From Brachionus manjavacas (taxonomy: Eukaryota > Rotifera > Eurotatoria > Ploima > Brachionidae): a stretch of 64,000 bases of DNA. The notes below the pieces were generated by a model, which was given only the letters and a program-made list of their open reading frames with translations, was not told the origin of the DNA and made no database searches. A program made the translations under genes and the position numbers. Where the stretch lies: positions 1,736,001-1,800,000 of the forward strand of contig JAHQIY010000006.1 of assembly GCA_019054805.1 (NCBI GenBank), in the 5' to 3' direction. Of the stretch, positions 1 to 10,900 are shown one piece after another; the first letter of the stretch is position 1; each line of letters starts with the position of its first letter.

Positions 1-1160
1 TTGATGTTGCTATATTCTAAAAAATATGCCTTTAATTTATCATTTTTAACCATTTATTTAACAAAAAAATTATACCCGGGCAAAACAAAATTAAGAAGAT
101 TTATTTTTTATTTAAAATTAAGCTTTGATTATTGTTTATTATAGAATTTTTAACAGAAAAAAGTTTTGCAAGCAACTGGATGAAAAAAAGAACTTAATTT
201 CGAAATTTTATAAATATAGTTTGCAAATTTATGCAATTCTATAAATCACTATTTAAATAATATATTAAAAGTTAACTTAAAATTTTTTTTTTATATTTGT
301 GAGTGAATAAAAAATATGAGTGTATATATTTATGAGTGTATATATGTTTAACCAAAGTCAACATTGATTCCATGTCACAGTTTTAGTAGTCCGCTACAAA
401 ACTTCTTATTTTTAAATCTTTATCCTACTCTTTTTAAATTCGAATCATTTATTTTTTTTATGAATTGTCCACAGAAAAATTTTAAAGATTGAAATTTATA
501 TTTAAAATAATCTAAAAAAAATTTTGAATTTATCCTATAAATATTTTTAAATGATTAATTTAAAAAATAATTTGATCTAAGGAGATTTGATTGCATTTAA
601 TCAAATTTATAATAAAAAATTTTTTAGATCTTACAGTGTAAAATTAAGATTCCTTCTTTTATTTTTTTGTTTCTTTTATTTAAATAATCTAAATTTCCAA
701 AACTTGTTCTGGAAATTTATTAGCTAATAAAAACTTTAATTGAATATATTTAGTTTTCACATAAATTCTGCATTCAATTCTAAATGATTTTTTTTTATCT
801 ATTTGATTTTTCTTATCTATTGCTTATAGTGATATGCAAACTTGCATTTTTTGCTAATAAGTTCAATTCAAGTCAAAAAAACTTAAGCTAGCATTAATGG
901 TGGATCATTTTTGGTCCATATTTTGATAAAAAAAAGTTAAGTTAATAGAATATTTGATCTTAATAACATGTTATTATATGATTTTTTAATCATCTTTAGA
1001 TTTAATAGATACTCCTTACGGATTAGGAAAAGTAAATTGTTTCAATATTTAAAAGGAGAGCGGCTTAAAATAGCAAGTAATAAATAACTTATTATATTTC
1101 TTTGTTATTATAACTATTTCATTTAATTGTTGTATAAAAAATTTCGTTTCCATTTTTTTT
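1..1160. other. AT-rich intergenic DNA, no gene seen
   Basis: Very AT-rich sequence with homopolymer runs and frequent stops in all frames. I see no coding motif, RNA gene or clear repeat unit before the LINE remnant that begins near 1165. Confidence 0.6.
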
Positions 1161-1164
1161 TTAA

Positions 1165-1275
1165 ATGAAAAAGGTGACCAAGTCATCAGCAAACAAAAGA
1201 AAGAGTATTAGGTATATTTTGAACTTTTTAAAAGACAGCTTATGACTGAACCTTGAGGGACACCGGTTTCGATAT
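1165..1275 (-). pseudogene. Decayed LINE reverse transcriptase palm fragment
   Basis: On the minus strand, 1270-1239 reads ETGVPQGSVIS, the conserved RT block before the catalytic core. 1193-1170 reads FADDLVTF, the palm motif with the two catalytic aspartates. The two blocks lie in different frames, are separated by a stop, and are closer together than usual, so there is a deletion plus frameshift. Too short to assign a clade beyond non-LTR RT. The ORF1-like remnant at 2281-2580 on the same strand lies upstream in the sense of transcription and may belong to the same old element. Confidence 0.6.
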
Positions 1276-1565
1276 AGATATAAAGAATTTATAATGTGAA
1301 CTCCATTTTCTGACATATTTGTTTCTATTGACGATCTATTAAAGATGTGATTATCTATAGATCTCCATTTCAGATTTCCCAGATACGTTTTTTACCATCC
1401 GTACAGGTTTTAAACTTCAATACGCGTCCATTGAGATTCAAAACATGTCCATATGGCTTTCATTTTTACACAACCTTCATGAGTTTAGTTTTATCATTAT
1501 TTTAGAAATAATGTTAGAGAAATTTGTCTTTTGAGATCTTTAAAGAAAAAATGGATTCGGAATTA

Positions 1566-1996
1566 TAAAGGGAGATATTAGCCGATTTTTTAGTACCTTT
1601 TGCTGTTAAAAAGTTTAATTTACATTTTAAATTAAATCAGAATTACGATCCAAAGCATATGTCATTAATTTGCAAAGAATTTTTGAATCAAAAAAATATA
1701 ATTTGGGTAAAATTTATTTTTAATTTTTTTGCTTCTAAGTAGAGAGTTTGCTAATAATATTTTAAGGCTAAATCTCCATCCAGGTCGCCAGACTTGAATC
1801 AGATTAAAATGTTTTGGAACGATCCTAAAAATTTTGTTAGGAAAAATGAGATTTCAAAAGATGATGATGCTATTGCTGCCATCCGGGAATTTAAAAAGAC
1901 TTTGAGTCCAGAAAAATGTAAGAGATATATTAACCATTTAAAAATGTTTTTGCTGTTGTAATAGCTAAAGATGGAGAATGGTCAAATCATTTGTAA
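1566..1996 (+). pseudogene. Tc1/mariner-type transposase relic with an intron-like insert
   Basis: Two blocks of a DDE transposase are readable. The first (about 1569-1706) contains NYDPKHMS, a decayed form of the second-Asp motif DNDPKH, and ends in NIIW. The second (1767-1963) reads AKSPSRSPDLNQIKMFW, the SPDLNPIE-type motif next to the third acidic residue, then a basic C-terminus. Near 1963 the frame shifts, and the last block VIAKDGEWSNH ends at a stop at 1994-1996. Between the first two blocks lies a 60-bp segment, 1707-1766, with GT...AG ends. Removing it restores the frame with family-like spacing. Recognisable sequence upstream of 1566 is too eroded to delimit. Confidence 0.8.
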
Positions 1997-2280
1997 AACA
2001 TAAGAAAAAAATTTGTTTAATTAAATTTAATAAATTTTCCAAAAATTTAGTATTTTTAACGTTTTTTTACCAATTTTACCTGTATCAAAATTTACGTATA
2101 AAAAAGTAAAATTTTGAAATGCTAATTTCTGTATCTTTTCGAAAGCAAAAATGAAAAAAATTGAAAATTTTCCTAAAAAATTGCATTTGTTCAAGCTTTT
2201 TTGGCTTTTTTTGGTTTTACAATATTTTTGCAGTAAAAATTCACAATTCTGATTTCTCTTTCATAATTATTTTTTTTCAT

Positions 2281-2580
2281 TTTCTTTTATTAAGTCTTTG
2301 AACTTTATTTCCACGGATGCAATATCGAAAGGGCGAATTCTCGTCAAGTTCCTTATTTAATTTATTTTTTTCTTGTCGTAGTTCAAAGTCTAATTTTCTT
2401 TCTGCCTCTGTTAAATCTGGGCTGATGTACCCTTTTTTAAGACATTCTATGAATCTAAGTTTTTTCTCTTGTCAGAATGCTTTGGTCAGAAAGTTCTACT
2501 AGTCTCCTCCTATGGACTGGTTTCACTTCAGGTTTATCAATATATTGAACAATTTTAATGACCTGTCTCTCATCTTCCCC
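2281..2580 (-). pseudogene. LINE ORF1-like C-terminal fragment
   Basis: Minus-strand frames read GEDERQVIKIVQYID, then HRRRLVELSDQ, then after a frameshift near 2475 ISPDLTEAERKLDFELR and finally NSPFRYCIRGNKVQRL. The series of charged helix, PDLT-type motif and RGxKV ending resembles the region ahead of the endonuclease in CR1/L2-like LINEs. Decayed; no intact ORF. Confidence 0.6.
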
Positions 2581-2599
2581 TTTTTACTCGCTTAAGCTT

Positions 2600-3330
2600 T
2601 CTTTATGTGGCTCAGTAATACCATAGATGATAATATTTTTTTCTCTTTTCTTGTTCCTTAAATTCAGTAAAGCAATTAAATAACAATGTTGAAATCTAAT
2701 TGAGTCAAATTTTTTAAATTGGGTTTTGAGAATTTTTTAAGTCTATTATTGGTCTTATGTAAAATTTAGGTTCATGAAGTTAAGGTAGAATTCTAAAAGA
2801 GCCGAATTTTGCATCTTTTTCAACTTCTAATAAATCAGGAAATTTTTGTAGAAATAAGCTCCTCTTTGAAGTATTTTTAGATTTCTAAATTTATTTTTTA
2901 ATATTGAAGAATTCAAAGTTTTAAGTTTAATTTAGTTTTTGAGACTTTGTTAATTAAATGTTCATTTAACGATTCAGAATAATTTTCATTGGAAATTATT
3001 GATGATTCAATATTTTTATTACATTAGTGAAAATTAATATGTTTTTCACTAGTATTAAATTTATAATTGAATTGTACTCTACTAACTCTTTCTAAAAACT
3101 CAATTCAAATAATAATGAAAATGTCTATTTTTAAATTATTTCTAAAAAATTTAAAAAAGCAATCTAGTGAATCAGAAGTTAATTTAGTATTAATTTCATA
3201 TGTAGAATTCTCAGTAAAAAAATGTTTATTTATGAAAAAAAATGTTTATTTAAATTTGATAGTTCTTTAGGAAAACTATAAAGAAGATTTATGAATGTCG
3301 CTGAACGTACTTCTTACCCTTAAAAAATCT
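2600..3330. other. AT-rich intergenic DNA
   Basis: No motif-bearing reading frame. Short open frames here have the lysine-, asparagine- and phenylalanine-rich composition expected from AT-rich noise. Confidence 0.5.
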
Positions 3331-3339
3331 TAAAAAGCT

Positions 3340-3990
3340 ACGTTAAAAATCTTTTGAATCAGATGAAATACCAGTTTTGTGGAGACTTGCAAATGTCTCG
3401 CCTTCATATGAAAAAGGAAATCATATCACACCGCAAAAATAACAAGTCATTCTCTGTCACATCTATACCATGCCGAATTCCCGAGAGAATCATCAGAGAT
3501 TTGGTCTCAAACTTTTGTTTGGAAAGTAAATCAATTACAAAAGTTCAACATGAATTTGTTCCTCTTACCCGAAAGCGTTAATTTGTAGGTCAGTAATCAA
3601 GTCGATGTACTCTATACAAGAAAAGACTTGAGCGGATAGGTCTTACATCTTTGGAGACAAGACGACAACGTGGTGACTTAATTCAACTATACAGAGTCAG
3701 CAGGATTAAAATGACATAACGTGGCACAACGAGCCAAATTGGTCGGCTCCGAGAGACACGAAGAGAAGTCAACTACGGCGTGAGATCGTGGCATCTTGTC
3801 AGCAAAGACACAACTTCTTCATCAATCGAATAGCCAATGCATGGAACGAACTACCAGACGACATAGTTGCAACTGAGACCGTGGACTCCTTTAAAATCAA
3901 ATATACTGACTTTTATAAAGACTTTTACAGATGAAATCACACAAAACTTCTATTTAATCTTAACCGTCTGGGTACTGATGGTCTGATAAT
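3340..3990 (+). pseudogene. LINE RT fragment: fingers joined to the C-terminal end
   Basis: 3350-3440 reads PVLWRLANVSPSYEKG. 3440-3580, in another frame, reads SVTSIPCRIPERIIRDLV; these are RT finger motifs. After a junction near 3600 the sequence jumps to the extreme C-terminus: IGLTSLETRRQRGDLIQLY (about 3635-3695), then RHNFFINRIANAWNELPDD in a third frame, ending at TGA 3932-3934. The palm is missing here and instead follows downstream at 4007. A TGATAATAAAATGAATTG stretch after the stop may be the LINE 3' tail. Confidence 0.75.
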
Positions 3991-4006
3991 AAAATGAATT
4001 GAATCT

Positions 4007-4345
4007 TTCTTGAGTCAACGTAAACAAAGAGTAGTACTTGATGAAGCAGAATCCGAATGATTTGATGTAACCAGTAGCGTACCATAAGACTGTGTTCTTG
4101 GTCCACTTCTCTTTGTTATTTTTATTATCGACCTACCCCTTAGACCAAAAAATAAATGTCTACTTTATGCTGGTGACTGCAAGATATTTTTTCCTATTGA
4201 TCGAAGCAGTCCACATTTAAAGCTAATTGAAGATGATATAGAATTATTAATTAGTTGGTGTAATGGGTGGTCCAGGGATCTACATTTTGGAAAATGCAAG
4301 ATTATGAGTTTTGATCGAAATCAAGGAATTCTAAACGATTACGTT
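4007..4345 (+). pseudogene. LINE RT palm fragment
   Basis: One frame with two stops reads FLSQRKQRVVLDEAES, then a broken VPQG block, then VLGPLLFVIFIIDLPLRP and LLYAGDCKIFFPI. The catalytic YADD box is mutated to YAGD. It matches the segment missing from the neighbouring fragment at 3340-3934 but lies after it, so either the element was rearranged or two partial copies are adjacent. Confidence 0.75.
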
Positions 4346-4914
4346 TTGACTGTTTAAGTTAATAGTAAATCTTGATCATTTGGTTTAAAAATAACTTAAA
4401 ATTCTCAAGGTATGTAAATTCTAATTGATAACTTAAATTACTCTCTTCTAGATTATCTGTGCAAAATGTAGTTGTCTAATACATTTTCCAAGTCTAGCAA
4501 TTAATATTTTCATTTATCAATTTTAATATGAAAACTCTTTAATTCGAGTCCTAAAACTTGAATTATTTTTGTTTTTTGTCATCACTCAAATTATAGATTT
4601 TAAATACTTTTTGATGGAGTCAATTATTTTTCTACTCGAAAAAAATATTTTATCAAAAAGCCCTAAATGTCAAAAAATGTCAACAGAAAAATCAAATTTA
4701 AAAAAATTAATAATCATTACATTTTTTTAAGTTTAAAAAAAATTCACATTTATTTTAATGATGAGCATTTATTTATTTTATTAAAAAAATTACACTTTTT
4801 CACAATAAATTAGTTAACAAAAAAAATTACACTTCATAGCACTAAGAATTTGAATCACTATTTTTGTGATCCATAATAATTTAACAAAATAAATCTTAAC
4901 TAAAAAGAAATTAT
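4346..4914. other. Intergenic/3' flank of the Munc13-like gene
   Basis: AT-rich, no coding motif. It lies 3' of the minus-strand gene ending at 4915 and should hold its polyadenylation signal; AATAAA-like words are too common here to pick one. Confidence 0.4.
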
Positions 4915-7900
4915 TTAGCTATTTTTAATATTCATATTACAACAACGCCGTGGGTCTAAAAAAATTGAAGTTTTTTCTAAAATTTTATCTATTATACATT
5001 TGTTTTCATTTTCGCACCTAGTGGCACCAGTTTCTTTTAGCTGTTGACGTAAGCAAATAAAATTTTTTGCTTCTCTATCAAATTCCCTTCTTCTCATTAG
5101 TTCCTGATAATAAATTTTATTTTTTTTTATTTTTTTTAAGTCAAAGATTAAATTTACCTCAAGTAAATCAAACTCTTGGTCATTATGACCCCTAAGATTT
5201 TTGTTGACAGCCAGCATTTCATTTATGGACACCATTTTGTCCATGTTTTCGATAAATCTTATCGGATAAAAGCATTCTCCTAGGCACTTTTCAACTCCGT
5301 ATTTATTCTTGCTCCACAAGCTTAAACGAACAGAAGCACCATCGATTTTTGACACCACATTAGGAATATTATCTCTTAAATAAAATGAAAAAATAAAAAT
5401 CAATCAAGTCATTTTTTTTAATCTTACATTATGAAATATTGATTAAAATTAATTTTATTATTTGATTGTTTGACTGCTAATTTTGTTCGCTTTTCAATAT
5501 CGGTTTGCAAAAAAAAACTATCCGGCAGCAAGTCTAGCCTAAGAAAGTAATTAAATTTATCTATTTCTGACTCAGCTATTCTTCCACAGTCAACTAGCAG
5601 AAGAAAAATTAATTATAAAATGATGACAAAAATAATTTTCTATGTGTACCTTTTATTGTAATCTTCATCGAATCTTTTTTTTCTTCATAACCAATTTTAA
5701 AGTAAATGCTACCACTAAATGTATGATTAGTCTTAAACAAAAAGATAAAAAAATTTTTAATAAATTTTTTTTAACATTACATAAAAATCATTGTTATTCA
5801 AATAATTTAGATGATGTAAAATGAGCTCGTATGTCGGCTTCGAAAACGTTTTGATATCATCGACAAAAGTTTGTAAATTCTTCATGTAATAGCTGATTTT
5901 ATCTTCATTTTCGATGATAATTAATAAACTTTTTTTCAAATATTCACTTTTTCCCGACTCTTAAATCAAAAATTAATTCTATCAAAATGCAATTTCAGTA
6001 AAATTTTGTATATTATTAAATTTTATTTATGTCTAAAAACTACTTTATGGTTGAAAGTCATAAAAAAGTAGATAATTTTTATTTTTAATAAATACTTCAC
6101 AAAAAAGAACATAACTGAAACGAAACGTTAGTAATCCTTATCTGTTTTATTGACATCGTTAAAAAGATTTTAATCAATAAATGCATAATTACCTATTAGA
6201 GAAGTAAGGAAAATTAATGAAAATTTAGAAAATTTCACTGATTATTTTTTTGCACAGCAAAAATATTTTTAAAAAGTTTTAATATATTATTTAGTTTGAA
6301 TTTTTCCCTGTTTTTTGAAAATTGAATATTTGTATATTTTTAAAAACCTGCCCCCCAATTTAATACGACTGACCCCTAACTTTTTAATTTCGTATATATT
6401 GAATACGAATTTTTTTAATCAAATTAATAATACAATTAATAAAATATTACAATTATAAATTGAATTTTCTCAATTTTTATGAAATCATTTGAAATAATCA
6501 AAAACAATACTTCCTGTAGAAAAATTAAGCACTTTTTAAGAAAGCTGGTTAAATTCTCTTCAAGGAAATGGGGGTCAGTTTGGGGTCATTCGTATAAAAT
6601 TGGGGGTAAGTAGGGGGTCAGGTTTTTAAAAATATAAAAATATTCAATTTTCACCAAAAATAAATATTTTGGAGAAAAAATAATTAAATTTTCAAAAAAC
6701 AGAGAAAAATTCAAACTAAATAATATATTAAAACTTTTAAAAATATCGTTGCTGTGCAAAAAAAATGGGGGTCAGTATTTTAGTAGAACCCAATTTAAAA
6801 GATTAAACATTTTTTTTTTAAATTTATTATTGTAATAATCTTTTTTAGAGCTAGAATTAAGTCTCACTTTGATTCTAAAAATCTAGTATTTAGACAAGTC
6901 AATTGTTCTTCTGTATACAGTATGCTGCTAAAATTTAAAAATTATTATTTTATTTATCTAAAAATGTTTATTTATTGAATTTGATGAAAAATTGAGTGTA
7001 TAGGAAAAAAATTAAAATTAAAAAATTTTTTGAGTTTTTTTTCTAAAATTTGATGTTTCACACTCAACATAAAAATATAATTAGCTCTTAAAATTTATAA
7101 ACAAAAAACTTGTATTATGCTTTAAAATTTAACTAATGTCTGATTTAAGTTTTGGCTTTTTTGATTATTATTCATTTTTAAACATTATAAATAAAAAGTT
7201 TTATTTTATGATTTTAAATTTAAAAAAAGAAATTCATTAGCTAAAAAAATGAGTAAGCCAAAAATAACACAATATGCATAATCAATAAGAAAAGCAAATA
7301 TTTGTATGCCCCTGTGCATATATCTTTAATATGTATTTTTTTAAAATGTCTATTATTTAATTCTTTTAATCAAAAATTCAGTCTTTTTAATTTAAGTTTT
7401 TTTTTTAATTACGCAATGAATTTTTTGTGAACAAAATTACGTTTGAAATCTTTAAAAACAGCTTATCTAGTGATAATTTTGGTTTTGAAAATTCCATAGT
7501 AATAAATAAAATCCTTAATTTATTAAATCCTTTATCAATTCTTTTATCAATTCTTTTATTGTTTTTTTTTTCAATTCAGAAAAACTTGAATAGCTTTTTT
7601 ACTAAAAGAGATAATTTAGTTCTGTAAAATGCTTAATGGTTAAGCAACTTTACTTAATCCAAAAATATATGTCTGCAAAAACTCTGCAATGCAATTGTAC
7701 ACTTGATTGGAATACTTTTTAATGGGCTGCAAAATGCAGAAAATTGCAGTATTTTGCAGACTTATTTTACTGCATAAAGCAAACTTGCTTATAATTAACC
7801 ATTTTACAGAACTGAATTATCTCTTTTAGTAAAAAAGTTATTCAAGTTTTTCTTAATTGAAACGATCGAATTGAAATGAACTTCACAACCCCGAAATCTA

Positions 7901-10900
7901 AGATAAATTTTGAAATTTTTTTAATTCTGGTTTTGAACCTTATTAAAAATGAAAGTGTTCTGTAAAAACAAAAATATAAAAATCGAAGCTTCATCAAAAA
8001 TTTAGCTATGCCAAAAATTAGCAATTAAATATACTATAAAATCTTACCAATATAATTGAAGTCATCTATCATTGATGACAAGTTAAATGAGATAAAAATA
8101 TTATCCAAAACTTCAAATTTTTCATATACATTTTCATAAAATTTGTAATGTTCCTGAAATAAAAAAAATTAAAAATGATTTAATTTGAATAAATTTTCTA
8201 AATAGTGCAGTACAAAATGGTAAAATATCTGTTAAAAAATTAGTTATTTTCAATGCTGTAAGAAACAATCATTTTAAATTTAAAAACCTTTATAGCCGGA
8301 AAAAAAACCGTAATACTAAAAGTTCCAAGATCTGGTTAGATTTGTCATTAATTTTTTTTCTCAAATTTTAGAAGCTGAAACTTTTAATGAATAAATTAAT
8401 CCCAGAAATCATGAGGTTTAAAATTTTAAAAAATTTGAGAGATAAGTATGGGTCCGTGTTTTAGTAAAAGCCAAAAAGAAAGCTCAAGTCAAGTGAGTGA
8501 CTAAGACTTAAAATTGCTACTTAAAAAACAGCTCCGCAAAATCAGAAGTAGTATGATAAGATAAAAGAAAACGCAAGTTGATTTTAATCTAAAGCTTTTT
8601 TTTATTTAAGAGTCATCCAAGTAAGAGTTTGTCTTGTAATATGGAATTCAGTGGTAGGGTAAAATATAAGTTGATATTTCGTCTAAAGGTTAACATAAAT
8701 CACAATAAATTCAAATAGAAAATATAAATTTTCATAAATTTTTTCGACAGGAATTTGAATTGAATTTTCGGCAAATTTTCAAAATTTTGCTCCCAAATTT
8801 AAATTTATATAATGATTCAAATAAACCAGTTGGCGTAACTCCTAACTAAAATAAATTAAGTATCAGACATTTATAAAGTGTAATGAAGATGTTTCCCCGA
8901 CATTTTATTTGTTATAATTTATTTTAATTTTATGGTTAGGAAGTTGAAGAAAATTCTCGAAATTCTTTTTAAGTGCGTGTATCTCTACATTAACACTTTC
9001 ATCTTGCTTTCTAATTCTTTTCATCTCTTTCCAGAATTTATTTTTGCTGGTTGAAACAGTGTTTCAATGTTTTTGGAGGCGATTTGGTCAATGATTTTTG
9101 TTTTTTCTCTTTGTTTTGATCTGAATTTATTTTTATTGATTCTTAGCTGATTCTTAAGTTTTTCAGATTTAAAATCAGTATCTTTCCATTTGAGGTAGAT
9201 ATCATTTCCTTTGTGTTTTGGGCTTTTCATTTCGTCGTCCCACCATTTTTTTGATTTTACGTGTTTGTTGTTTTTCTGTTTTCTTTTGTTATTGAAGAAT
9301 GTTGTTTCGACCATTGCGTCTATCATAGAGCTAGCAATTTCATTGAAATTTTTTAAATTTTCGTTTAAGGCCATAAGTATTCGTTTGTTGTCGAGTTTAG
9401 ATTTAAGCAAGTTAGAATATGTCATTTGGTAATTCGTGTCGTGCCAATTTGTTTTCTTAGTAAGTTGTATTTGTTTGTGTTTATATAGATTACTTTAACA
9501 CTATTTATTTTTAAATTTTTAAGGTCAATTTTAATTGAGAGGTGACCAATTGATTGAGAGGTGTTCAGGTCCATTTAGGATATTTATTTGCTCACTTTTA
9601 TCAACCATGCTTTCGTTTATTAGTACGTGGTCAATTCTACTACTTGGATTTTTTGATATTGTATAATAATAAATGTTTTTGAAGTTTAATTTTTTTCACT
9701 CTCTTTTAATTTATTTTATCTTTTTTTGCCACTTTTTCCTGTAAACAAATTTTTCTTACAGACATACTCTACTATGAAATTTATGCAATGAATTAAGTTT
9801 TTTTGTTTTTTTTCCGTATTTATTTTACCTTATTTAAACTTTAACTCTGAAAATAATTGAAAAACAAATTTTGTTTCAGATTTTTTAATCTCTTTTTTTT
9901 TAAATCCATTCCACTGAAAAATATTTATTTTATTCTGTTCTTGTCTAATGGCAAAAAGAGTTTTGCTTCTCAGTTTTTTTTTTAAATTAATTAAAAAGTT
10001 TAAAAAAAAAAAATAAGTTTTTAAGTCTTAAAGGGGCGGTAGAGTCTTTTTGACCCGTCTTAAAAATTTAGAAGCTTATAAAAATGGAACATATGAAAAA
10101 ATTTTTAAATTATCTTGCTTAAAATATTTTCTTAAAACATTAAAAGTTCAAATAATTTTGAAAATTTTGCCGGACCTTTTAGAACTAAACATGACTTAAA
10201 AGTTGTCTTTATCAGTAAAAAATTACCTTTCGCGGCAACAACTGGTGAACCTCGTTCAAAAACTGACTTCTGATACAAAACATGAAGATCTTGTCAAGAT
10301 CAGGCAATTTTTTGTCTAGAGTTTGATAACATTTGTCAAAAAATTCCAGCAATGGTAGATGATTTTTTGTTGTATAGAAGCTGATAATAAGATTTTGAAT
10401 ATGTTTGACCAGGATTCGTCCAGCTTGGGTAATGATTGATCTAGTTATAGATTCAATATCCATCAAGCATTGATTAACTGAATTTCTCAAAGCATTTCTA
10501 ATTGGAATATTTTATGTATTTGTTTTTAATAAGCTGATTAATCAAACTTTAGATTTTTGTTTAGAACATTTTCAGAATAAACTTGATCCAGATCATTTAC
10601 AATTTGGTCAAAATTTAGCAGCTTTTCCAAATTACATACCACTTTTTTCTTTATATAAATTGTATTATTTACACATATGCAGATTTTTCTAAAAGACTCG
10701 AGCCTATTATCAAGGCTCTCATCTGACTTGGTCATAAAAAAAAAATCTTTATGTGCAAGATTTTCTTTGAGCTTGAATAGATAGTGCCGAAACGCATCAC
10801 CAATTATCTAGTTAGTTAAAACATTCATCAAAATTTAACTTAAAAGAAAACTCACTTCATTTATTGTAGCAGTTCCCACATATTTAATTTCATGGTCTTC

